Of a DNA stretch of 8,131 nt, positions 1-5,610 are shown piece after piece. Below the pieces are notes generated by a model that saw only the letters and a program-made list of their open reading frames with translations, searched no databases and was not told the DNA's origin. The stretch's first letter is position 1. Each line of letters opens with the position of its first letter. The translations under genes were made by a program, and so were the position numbers. The stretch comes from DRQF01 sp964559135. GTDB lineage: Bacteria > Planctomycetota > GCA-002687715 > DRQF01. Where the stretch lies: positions 1 through 8,131 of the forward strand of contig CAZLGG010000143.1 of NCBI GenBank assembly GCA_964559135.1, in the 5' to 3' direction.

Positions 1-245
1 GCTCCACCCCGTCGCCTGAGTCCGTCCCCTGGGCCGGGGTGGCCTCGTTCCTCCAAGGTCCACGCGGCTTAGCGTTCCCACCGATTCGGCGCCTGCCCTC
101 GACGTCCAATGCGTCAACCCGAAGGAGGAGCCGACTCTCCGGGGAGGATCGTCCGCGGATCGACACTCCCGGCTGAAAACGATTCGGGACTTCTTGTCCG
201 AAAAGAGAATCGACTCCCCTGACATAGGGGGCCCGGTCGACGTGG
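1..245. other. No callable gene; left-edge non-coding or unresolved stretch
   Basis: I see no convincing gene here. On the + strand all three frames close early (stops near 18, 72 and 177). The third of these, open from the left edge to about 177, has no recognisable motif. On the minus strand one frame is open from an ATG at 225 to the left edge (75 codons), but it has no ribosome binding site and its product is a low-information Arg/Ser/Gly-rich peptide. The stretch lies just beyond the terminator of the leftward operon, so it may be intergenic DNA or the edge of an unrelated gene. Confidence 0.4.
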
Positions 246-287
246 AAAAAGGAGTTCCCCGTGCGATGGGAAGCGCACGGGGAACTC
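246..287 (-). terminator. Rho-independent terminator of the leftward two-gene operon
   Basis: A perfect 14-bp inverted repeat (252-265 paired with 274-287, sequence GAGTTCCCCGTGCG and its complement) encloses an 8-nt loop. Read on the minus strand, the stem is followed at once by C and then five T residues (complement of A246-A250). This is the classic intrinsic terminator layout for transcripts arriving from the 314-795 genes, whose last stop codon lies 27 nt upstream. The + strand side of the stem is followed by G-rich sequence rather than a U tract, so termination should be one-directional. Confidence 0.85.
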
Positions 288-313
288 GGGGAGGGGGGGG
301 ACGCAAAGGGCGT

Positions 314-481
314 TCAATCGAACCGGAACAGCGCCTCCTCCCGTTCTCGCATCTCCCTCTCCTTGCGTTCCTTCAGTTCCGCGGAGACTTCGTCCGCGGT
401 GGCGCGGACGCGAGGAACCGGGCATTCCGCCTGGGGAGCTTCGGTTTCTCGCTGCACGAGAACGTTGCGGTCTTTGAGCAT
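314..481 (-). CDS. Small charged protein, 55 aa, unknown function
   Basis: I do not recognise this protein. The ATG at 481 is preferred over a longer in-frame start at 541 because an AAGGAG ribosome binding site lies nine bases upstream of it. It also overlaps the stop of the preceding gene as TGATG, which implies translational coupling. The N-terminal half is mixed and has one Cys (residue 20). The C-terminal third (about residues 30-52) is almost entirely Glu, Arg and Lys with spaced Met/Leu, so it is probably one long charged helix. There is no signal peptide or membrane segment, so it is probably cytoplasmic. It is the last gene before the terminator. It may partner the 104-aa membrane protein encoded immediately upstream, but this rests on position only. 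Confidence 0.6.
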   Translation of the reverse strand: MLKDRNVLVQRETEAPQAECPVPRVRATADEVSAELKERKEREMREREEALFRFD

Positions 482-795
482 CACTTCTTTCTCCTTTCTG
501 TTTGGGTGGGCTGAGATTTCTGCTTGGCGGTGGCCGTCCATGGTCGACGTCCGGTGTGGAATCCGACCCCTGTGTCGGCGCCCTCTTCGACGGTGAGGAC
601 GAGCCTCGGAATGCCGCTGATCGTCCTGGACGAACTCCGACGAAGGGGCTGATCGTCATGAATCGCGTGTGTCATCTTGGCCGCCATGGCTGTGAATGTG
701 ACGTGCCACCAGACGCCAAGCACGATGCACATGCTCCCAGCGGCCACCAGTAGCCGACTGGCCTCCCCCGTCTTCGCCCTCTTTGCATGAATCAT
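481..795 (-). CDS. Small single-pass membrane protein, 104 aa, unknown function
   Basis: The start at 795 is supported by an AAAGGAG site nine bases upstream; longer in-frame starts to 1005 lack this and would run into the divergent intergenic region. A basic N-terminus (residues 1-10, several Lys/Arg) is followed by one hydrophobic helix at about residues 14-39 containing a Trp-Trp pair. The positive-inside rule suggests the N-terminus stays in the cytoplasm and the rest is outside. The remaining ~65 residues are polar, Arg/Thr-rich and probably disordered, ending in a cluster of Lys/Arg. No family is recognised. It is first in a leftward two-gene operon divergent from the ThiF/ExbBD operon, so it could share regulation with that system, or be its regulator or immunity partner; that is inference from location. 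Confidence 0.55.
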   Translation of the reverse strand: MIHAKRAKTGEASRLLVAAGSMCIVLGVWWHVTFTAMAAKMTHAIHDDQPLRRSSSRTISGIPRLVLTVEEGADTGVGFHTGRRPWTATAKQKSQPTQTERRKK

Positions 796-1003
796 GGTTG
801 CCGACTCCTTTCTCGGGACTCTGTTCCCATGAGCTTCGGCGAGCGTCGCCGCCCATCGGCGTCGCCCGTCTCGCCTCTCATCAGGGAAAGGAGCGCGACC
901 GCGCAGACCGGTGGGACCGACCCAAAAAAAACGAAAGTCCCCCCCGTCCTCGGACACAGCCCCCTTTCTTCCACGGAGACTCAAAAGGAGAGGAGGCCCG
1001 ATC
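796..1003. promoter_or_regulatory. Divergent intergenic region, presumed bidirectional promoter
   Basis: This is the only sizeable gap between the leftward pair and the rightward operon, so both promoters should lie here. I cannot identify credible -35/-10 hexamers on either strand. Visible features are an A8 tract at 924-931, a C7 run at 939-945 and a weak GGGAC/GTCCC pairing (913-917 with 938-942) around the A tract. At 887-893 there is an AAAGGAG motif with no start codon at useful spacing. No strong operator-like palindrome is evident. Confidence 0.5.
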
Positions 1004-2245
1004 ATGGATCAGCCACGTTTCCGGCTTCGTTTGACGGAGCCCACGTGGAGAAGGATCGCCCACGACAAGGATCGAGACGTGGCGGTGCCCGCCGTCATCT
1101 GGCGGCGCGACGAAGTCGTCGAGATCCTCGTCGCACCGCACGAGCATGGGCCGGGTCTGGGCTCGGCGACCGTCAAATCCGTGCTGCTCCCCGATGACAT
1201 GAGCGGAGTCACGAGCGCCTACTGGAGTTTGAGAGGGCTCCGTTCCGACCCGAATTCCCTCGTCGTGGAGGTCGCGACCTTCAAGAACGGTCGCATCGCG
1301 TCGGCAGTGCTCACTCCCGACGGCGTTTTCCCCTTGGAGAGGATCGACATCGTCGGCCCCGGATTGCCGCGGCACGGGCGGCCCGCCGAATTCCCGGTTT
1401 CCTCGTCCGGCGTCGTCGATCGGGGGCGTCAGGCCGGTGCTCTGGGAGGAGAGGGGCCTTTGCACCGGGTCCGGTCCCTCGACATTGCTCTCGTGGGAGT
1501 TGGACGGACAGGGTCCTGGCTCGCGGCTGTCCTCGCTCGGATGGGGGTGCATCGTCTACGGCTCTATGACGGGGATCGCGTCGAACCCCACAATCTCGAC
1601 GCCATGTGGGGCGTGACGCCGTCCGATGTGGGACGCTTCAAGGTCCATGCGGTGGCCGAGCGCCTCCGTGTCGCGGCTCCCGAGCTTCAGGTTCGTGCCT
1701 TCGCCACCCAGGTTGCCGAGGATCGCGACTTCTCTCCGCTCACCGTTGCCGATCTTCTCATCACTGCCGTGGATCGACCCGCGGCTCGGTTGCAGGTGGC
1801 GACGGCGGCCACCCTGTTTCTTCGTCCCCATTTGGATGTCGCCACCGGGGTCATCGACGAGGGCGGATGGCTGGCGGGGACGGACATCCGCCTTTGCCTG
1901 CCCGGCTCAGCGTGTCTCCTTTGCCTGGGAGGCATTCCGGGGCTTGATGTCGAAGCCCTGGATGAAGGGCGTCCGTGGTTCGAGGATCGGCTGGGTTCTC
2001 TCGTTTCGTTGAACTCCTTCGCGGTGGGGGCGGCGACCTTTCTTCTCGAGCGCTTGTTGCTGGCGGGAACCATCGACAAGAGCGTCTGGGTGCGCGCCAC
2101 GTCCCGGGGCGGCCCGCTGGAGATGGGCGAGGTCGATCACGCCGGCGCTCCCGATTGTCCCCTTTGCCGCAGGGCCGGGCTGGGAGGAGTGCGTGATTTT
2201 TTTTTCACGGGGCCCCCGGGTTTGCCCGAACTGATGCCTTTTTAG
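1004..2245 (+). CDS. ThiF/E1-like adenylating enzyme homologue with degenerate N-terminal domain
   Basis: This 413-aa protein belongs to the ThiF/MoeB/HesA/E1 superfamily, which uses ATP to adenylate the C-terminus of ubiquitin-like or sulfur-carrier proteins. The start at 1004 follows a very strong GGAGAGGAGG site. Residues 1-121 form a separate domain whose ending resembles the JAB-type domains fused to some E1s, but no catalytic JAB metal motif is visible. The Rossmann fold starts at about residue 158 with the nucleotide loop GVGRTGS (165-171). It continues with D189, D191, E194, N197, K213 and the Asp of TAVDRPAAR (D257). The usual HNLDR motif reads HNLDA, so the ATP-binding Arg is replaced by A200. 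Zinc ligands are probably C304/C307 and C385/C388. C298 is the only other Cys and thus the sole candidate for a thioester. It is the first gene of the rightward operon. Family assignment is firm; activity and substrate are unknown, and no ubiquitin-like protein or E2 is visible nearby. Confidence 0.85.
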   Translation: MDQPRFRLRLTEPTWRRIAHDKDRDVAVPAVIWRRDEVVEILVAPHEHGPGLGSATVKSVLLPDDMSGVTSAYWSLRGLRSDPNSLVVEVATFKNGRIASAVLTPDGVFPLERIDIVGPGLPRHGRPAEFPVSSSGVVDRGRQAGALGGEGPLHRVRSLDIALVGVGRTGSWLAAVLARMGVHRLRLYDGDRVEPHNLDAMWGVTPSDVGRFKVHAVAERLRVAAPELQVRAFATQVAEDRDFSPLTVADLLITAVDRPAARLQVATAATLFLRPHLDVATGVIDEGGWLAGTDIRLCLPGSACLLCLGGIPGLDVEALDEGRPWFEDRLGSLVSLNSFAVGAATFLLERLLLAGTIDKSVWVRATSRGGPLEMGEVDHAGAPDCPLCRRAGLGGVRDFFFTGPPGLPELMPF

Positions 2246-2253
2246 GTAGAGAC

Positions 2254-2270
2254 GGCCCCGCGGTGGGGCC
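2254..2270 (+). promoter_or_regulatory. GC hairpin between the ThiF-like gene and the envelope genes
   Basis: GGCCCC (2254-2259) and GGGGCC (2265-2270) pair around a 5-nt loop just after the ThiF-like stop codon. No U tract follows, so this is not a standard intrinsic terminator. It may stabilise an mRNA end, act as an attenuator or mark a processing site that separates expression of the cytoplasmic enzyme from the downstream membrane genes. The 53-bp gap it sits in is the largest within the rightward operon. Confidence 0.4.
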
Positions 2271-2298
2271 AAGGCCCATTCAAAGGAGTCCCTAGGTC

Positions 2299-3390
2299 AT
2301 GAGGCAGATGTTTGTTTGTCCAGCGAATTCGATGGCGCGACTGTTTTCCGGCGTGTCCTATGTGGTGATCGCCCTGGCCCTCGTCGTTCACGCCGGGGCT
2401 CAGGACAACGGGGGCGATCGCGGTGAGGCCACCGATCCCGCCCGCATGCGTCCGTCCGTCGGAGAGGATGTCAAGAAGTTGATCACTGAGCCTCGCGAAG
2501 CCGTTTTGCAGCTCGTCGGGACCCTTTCCGACGCCACCAAGGAACTGCGGGGTCTGTCCGAATCCTACCGCCGGGATCGCAGTCCCGAGAACCGGCGCCG
2601 CGTCCTTGGGCGCCTGGTCACGATCATGGTTTCCCTCAAGTGCGAGGCGGATGGCATTTGTGGAGCGAGTCCCGGCCAGGTCGGTGGAGTGGAGAAAGTC
2701 TTCCAGGATCGCTTGAAGCGTTTGGAGGACAGGCTCGCACGAGAGAACACGGCGGAGGCGCGAAAGCGTCTCGTGATGAAGGAGGAGATTCACCGATTGG
2801 AGAAGGAACTGAGCGCCAAGCGCGAAGCCACGGCTCGTCTGGTGGCCAAGCATAAGTCCAAGAACGATCGTAGCGGTCGAACCTTGACGAATGCGGGCCG
2901 CCACGCTCTTTTCCTCCGCTACATGGCCGAACAAAGGGTTTCCGACGCCCTCCTCGGTCTCAAGGGGCACCTCGCACAAAGTTCGGACGCGGCCTTGCTC
3001 GCGTCCCTCAAGGATGAGGCGCTTTCCAGCGCGGAGATCACCACCTATCAGGTTTTCCGACGGGTTCGACGACTCTCGCTTCAGCTCGAGGTCGCCGCCG
3101 ATCGCGTGGAGAGCATCATCCGCTGGCAGAGTTACGCCGATCTCGTCGGCAGTCTCGAGGGGATGGCGGATACGGCCGCTTCCTTCGAAGATCGAGGCGG
3201 TCGAATCAGCGACGAGTTGTCGGGGCTGCTCGACATGCTGCGCCCCGACCAGACCGGCGCCCGAATCAAGATGGGCTCGTTCTCCTCCGACTTCGATACG
3301 TGGCTTGCCGAAAAGATGGGATCCGCCGAGGGCGGTGACGCCCAGAAAACGGTCCGCGCCCAACCCGCGGCGAAGGAGGGGGACCGATGA
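2299..3390 (+). CDS. Exported coiled-coil protein, 363 aa, unknown function
   Basis: The ATG at 2299 follows AAAGGAG by ten bases. An N-terminal signal peptide is visible: a hydrophobic core at about residues 18-30 ending in an AGA/Q junction, so cleavage after residue 34 is likely and the mature protein should be periplasmic. An in-frame ATG at 2332 would shorten only the signal n-region. Residues ~50-115 are helical and charged, and C117 and C123 could form a disulfide. Residues ~133-188 are a long Glu/Lys/Arg/Leu heptad-rich stretch typical of a coiled coil. The C-terminal ~140 residues are also helical, with no known motif. The stop overlaps the next start (ATGA). I recognise no family. 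By position it may be an envelope partner of the ExbB/ExbD pair, in the way other periplasmic coiled-coil proteins accompany TonB-type systems; that is inference. Confidence 0.75.
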   Translation: MRQMFVCPANSMARLFSGVSYVVIALALVVHAGAQDNGGDRGEATDPARMRPSVGEDVKKLITEPREAVLQLVGTLSDATKELRGLSESYRRDRSPENRRRVLGRLVTIMVSLKCEADGICGASPGQVGGVEKVFQDRLKRLEDRLARENTAEARKRLVMKEEIHRLEKELSAKREATARLVAKHKSKNDRSGRTLTNAGRHALFLRYMAEQRVSDALLGLKGHLAQSSDAALLASLKDEALSSAEITTYQVFRRVRRLSLQLEVAADRVESIIRWQSYADLVGSLEGMADTAASFEDRGGRISDELSGLLDMLRPDQTGARIKMGSFSSDFDTWLAEKMGSAEGGDAQKTVRAQPAAKEGDR

Positions 3391-4160
3391 GTTCGAGCCA
3401 AACCACCAAGGCTGTGCTCCTGACTCTGACCGTCGTCGCTCTCCTGGAGATCCCCCCACGTGTGTCCGGCTGGTTCTCGTCATCGCGCCGTCCTCGCGTC
3501 GGCGCGGCGAACCCGCGGCTCGTGACCGCCGCCGCCCCCCGCGTGGAGCCCCGTCGACGGAGCGTCGCGCGGACGAGGGTCGCTCAGGACGACGTGAGGC
3601 GTCCAGGGACGCATGCCCCGAGGCAGGCTCCGTCGCAGCAGACCTCCCGAGAGGAGCAGACGGCCAGCCACCTTCGAAGGTCCGGCCAACCCCTCGATTC
3701 CCTGGGGATGTCGATCGAACTCGATATCCCTTCGGGAATCACGACGAAGCGGTTGACCCGTTTTCTCGACGCCACGGGCTCGGAACTCGTCGTCATGCGG
3801 GTCGAACGCGCCGGGGGCGGGCTGGAGATCGACAACGTCCGCATTCTCCGTGACGGGGTGGTGCAGCACCTGGACGGCGTCATGTCCGTACGACGGTACC
3901 TCGACGAGCGGAGCCATCACCTTTTCATTCACATCACTCACCCCGACGGAGGAGCCTCCAGCCGTCTCGCCCAAAAAATGGGGTGGTCGCCGTCGGGCGG
4001 TGAGGACGTCTACGTCGTCCTCAGCGCCCGTGCCGTCGATCTCGACCTGGGGGCCTCGGCCGGCCCACGGAAGCGCATTCGACTTGTCATGAGGTCTCAG
4101 GGCGATGGCGCGGCCATCGAGGCCTCTTTGCCCAGCAAATCAGGAGAGAAATCGTCATGA
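3387..4160 (+). CDS. TonB-topology protein: N-terminal anchor, Arg/Pro linker, C-terminal domain (257 aa)
   Basis: The start at 3387 overlaps the upstream stop as ATGA and follows an AAGGAGGGGG site. Residues ~8-22 form a short hydrophobic anchor or uncleaved signal. Residues ~30-105 form an extended, very Arg/Pro/Ser/Ala-rich linker with low complexity. From about residue 108 to 245 there is a compact alternating hydrophobic/polar region that looks like a beta-rich globular domain, followed by a short polar tail. This layout (anchor, stretched linker, C-terminal periplasmic domain) is that of TonB and TolA, and the gene lies upstream of an ExbB/ExbD-like pair. I see no recognisable TonB C-terminal motif and the linker is Arg-rich rather than Pro-Glu/Pro-Lys, so a TonB-like force-transmission role is inference from topology and neighbours. 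Its stop overlaps the next start by 4 bp. Confidence 0.7.
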   Translation: MSSSQTTKAVLLTLTVVALLEIPPRVSGWFSSSRRPRVGAANPRLVTAAAPRVEPRRRSVARTRVAQDDVRRPGTHAPRQAPSQQTSREEQTASHLRRSGQPLDSLGMSIELDIPSGITTKRLTRFLDATGSELVVMRVERAGGGLEIDNVRILRDGVVQHLDGVMSVRRYLDERSHHLFIHITHPDGGASSRLAQKMGWSPSGGEDVYVVLSARAVDLDLGASAGPRKRIRLVMRSQGDGAAIEASLPSKSGEKSS

Positions 4161-4495
4161 AGACCTACAAGATCTTACAAGCGGCGCTGGTCCTCTTTCT
4201 TCTCGTCGTACTGGCCCTGCTCGCATGTCGTGGAGAACGACCTGATCCGGCGGTCGGTGGGTTGGACACGCCTCCCGTTCCGGCCCGCGGCGCAGACACT
4301 TCCGAAACCCCGCCGGCCCCGCGGACGTCTCCCGAGTCTCGCAGCGATGATGACCCCGCGCCGGCCCCGTCCCCTCCTTCCCTTGAGAGCGAGGAGAATG
4401 AATTCGTCGCCGAGTTCAACCGATTGTTGCGCGACCTCATGGCGGATTCCCGTTTGACCCAGCCCGAGTCCATTGCACCACGGGGAAAGGAGTGA
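4157..4495 (+). CDS. Small probable lipoprotein, 112 aa
   Basis: It starts in an ATGA overlap with the upstream gene, with AGGAGA about nine bases before. The N-terminus is Lys-containing, then a Leu/Val/Ala hydrophobic stretch (residues ~8-23) ends in LLAC, a fitting lipobox with C24 as the lipidated residue. The mature protein begins with an Arg/Glu segment followed by ~50 residues rich in Pro, Ala, Ser and acidic residues, probably an unstructured tether. The last ~30 residues (from about 80) look like an amphipathic helix containing Phe/Leu/Met spaced for packing, perhaps a docking segment. A simple transmembrane anchor rather than lipidation is the alternative. No family is recognised. 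Context suggests an accessory envelope subunit of the ExbBD-like machine. Confidence 0.7.
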   Translation: MKTYKILQAALVLFLLVVLALLACRGERPDPAVGGLDTPPVPARGADTSETPPAPRTSPESRSDDDPAPAPSPPSLESEENEFVAEFNRLLRDLMADSRLTQPESIAPRGKE

Positions 4496-4499
4496 CGTC

Positions 4500-4784
4500 A
4501 TGCTGAGAAAGCTTCTTGTCATCGTCGCTCTGATCGCCCTGGGCCACAGGCTGGAGCCTGAACCTGGCCAGTGGCTGGCGTCCGAGATCGGGCTCGATGA
4601 CTCGAGAACCGGTTGTAAGGACGATACGGCCGGACCCTCTCCGGCGCCGCTTCCGGAGGCTTTCCCGCTTCCCGGCTGCGGTGCCCCTCTTCCCGAGGAG
4701 GGCACCACCGACGAGGACGTGCTCAAGAAACTGGAGGAGATCCGGCGGCCCTGGGCCGTTCCTACGACGGAGGGGAACCGATGA
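4500..4784 (+). CDS. Small Pro-rich anchored or secreted protein, 94 aa
   Basis: The ATG at 4500 lies 4 bp after the previous stop with AAAGGAG eight bases upstream. A longer in-frame start at 4473 would sit inside the previous gene and lacks a site. Residues ~3-14 are a short hydrophobic segment after a basic start, a weak signal peptide or anchor. The rest is acidic and Pro-rich with two Cys (residues 39 and 60) that could pair in the periplasm. It ends with a short charged helix (about 70-84) containing Leu-Lys-Lys-Leu-Glu-Glu. The arrangement (hydrophobic N-terminus, disordered Pro-rich middle, short C-terminal helix) repeats that of the upstream 112-aa protein, without visible sequence identity. 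Function unknown. The stop overlaps the next start as ATGA. Confidence 0.65.
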   Translation: MLRKLLVIVALIALGHRLEPEPGQWLASEIGLDDSRTGCKDDTAGPSPAPLPEAFPLPGCGAPLPEEGTTDEDVLKKLEEIRRPWAVPTTEGNR

Positions 4785-4942
4785 AACGGGAAGGCTTCCT
4801 GGGCTCGCTGGTCACGAATCTCCTCCTGCTGCTCTTGATCGTCTCGACGATTGCGGACCGCTCGCCCAGGTCGGTCGTCGAGGGGGCCCGGGAAATCCTC
4901 GAGCCTTTGGTTCGCATTCTGGTTCGCCTGCTCATGTCCTGA
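4781..4942 (+). CDS. 53-aa single-pass membrane microprotein
   Basis: This short gene is supported by an ATGA overlap with the upstream stop, a strong GGAGGGG site five bases before the ATG, and a clean 53-codon reading frame ending at TGA 4940-4942. After a basic start (KRE), residues ~6-25 form a Leu-rich membrane helix, including six consecutive Leu. Residues 26-31 are polar and residues 32-52 look like an amphipathic helix with Arg/Glu on one side and Leu/Val/Ile on the other. Small subunits of this kind often stabilise larger membrane complexes. It directly precedes the ExbB-like gene by 17 bp, so a role as an accessory subunit of that channel is plausible but unproven. No family recognised. 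Confidence 0.7.
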   Translation: MKREGFLGSLVTNLLLLLLIVSTIADRSPRSVVEGAREILEPLVRILVRLLMS

Positions 4943-4959
4943 AACAAGGAGTCGAAATC

Positions 4960-5610
4960 ATGATCACTTGGCTCGTCGCAGGATTGCCTCTCTGGATGCA
5001 ATCCATCTTGATCCTTCTCATTGGAATGACCATTTGGTCCGCCTGTCAGTGGATCGTTCTCGCCCGCGACCTCGGGCGCCGTTCGAAGAGTTTTCGAGCC
5101 CAGCTCGAGGCGGGTCTGCAACTTTGTGCCCACCCCGCTCCGGGGCAAGGATTGCGCTGGAGCGATCTCGGGCTCCTACCCCTCAGAATCGACGCGACAC
5201 GGGGTGGCCGTTCCTCGGAATTGGCTGAGATCTATGTGGCGCGCGAACTTCCCGGCGCACCGCGGATGCAAAGGCTGAGGGCGCGTTTGCATCTCATCGC
5301 TCAGGTGGCGCCTGTCATTGGTCTGGGCGGCACGGTCTATGGTTTCTACATCGTGTTGTCGACATGGGATCCCGCAACGGGGATCGGGGCCATCGGCCCC
5401 TCGGCGGCCATCGCCATGAAGAGCACCCTTTGCAGTGTGCTTTCCGTGGTCGCGGCCCAGCTCGCGCCCGGCGTCTGGCACGGACGTCTCGACGACGAGG
5501 GTCTCCGCGACCATGTCGAACGGTTCGTCCGTGCCGTGCGGGGGGCCGAGAAGGGGGCGCATGCGAACAAGGGCGAGACCCGGGAGGTCAACGATGAAAA
5601 CCACGACTGA
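4960..5610 (+). CDS. ExbB/TolQ/MotA-family proton-channel-like membrane subunit
   Basis: This 216-aa protein has the ExbB/TolQ three-helix layout: TM1 at ~12-34, a cytoplasmic segment, TM2 at ~111-134 and TM3 at ~146-171. The best evidence is at TM2, where APVIGLGGTVYGF (117-129) matches the family signature AP-x-LGLLGTV-x-GM. TM3 also has the expected GP-S-A...ST...A-A pattern. In the family, the channel surrounds a dimer of ExbD/TolR and uses ion flow to drive envelope machines. Here the acidic residue expected in TM3 is not evident and a Lys (K154) sits inside the helix, which is unusual. The protein is slightly shorter than typical ExbB. The start at 4960 follows AAGGAG by eight bases. 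The C-terminus overlaps the ExbD-like gene by 17 bp, and the pairing of the two strengthens both calls. The cellular role is unknown; it is probably not iron uptake given the neighbours. Confidence 0.8.
   Translation: MITWLVAGLPLWMQSILILLIGMTIWSACQWIVLARDLGRRSKSFRAQLEAGLQLCAHPAPGQGLRWSDLGLLPLRIDATRGGRSSELAEIYVARELPGAPRMQRLRARLHLIAQVAPVIGLGGTVYGFYIVLSTWDPATGIGAIGPSAAIAMKSTLCSVLSVVAAQLAPGVWHGRLDDEGLRDHVERFVRAVRGAEKGAHANKGETREVNDENHD

Noticed and set aside
1..225. Minus-strand open frame from ATG 225 to the left edge (75 codons)
   Set aside because: There is no ribosome binding site, the composition is low-information Arg/Ser/Gly, and nothing was recognised. It could only be revived with sequence to the left of the window.
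114..659. 181-codon minus-strand frame
   Set aside because: It overlaps the two small leftward genes and their terminator in another frame and lacks a ribosome site. The 795-481 and 481-314 frames have strong sites and a TGATG junction.
913..942. GGGAC/GTCCC pairing around the A8 tract as a terminator or operator
   Set aside because: The stem is only 5 bp with a 20-nt loop and the A/T tract lies in the loop, so neither terminator strand makes sense.
1004..2245. Naming the gene thiF, moeB or hesA
   Set aside because: The superfamily is clear, but no thiamine or molybdopterin genes are nearby, the ATP-site motif is altered and there is an extra N-terminal domain, so a specific symbol would be misleading.
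2242..3483. 413-codon minus-strand frame opposite the coiled-coil gene
   Set aside because: This is a shadow frame of high-GC coding DNA. The + strand gene has a ribosome site, signal peptide and operon overlap, and the minus frame has none of these.
4597..4959. Long N-terminal extension of the ExbB-like frame upstream of 4960
   Set aside because: It would overlap two genes with good starts, and its translation is Arg/Pro-rich noise. The 4960 start has AAGGAG at good spacing and gives the normal family layout.
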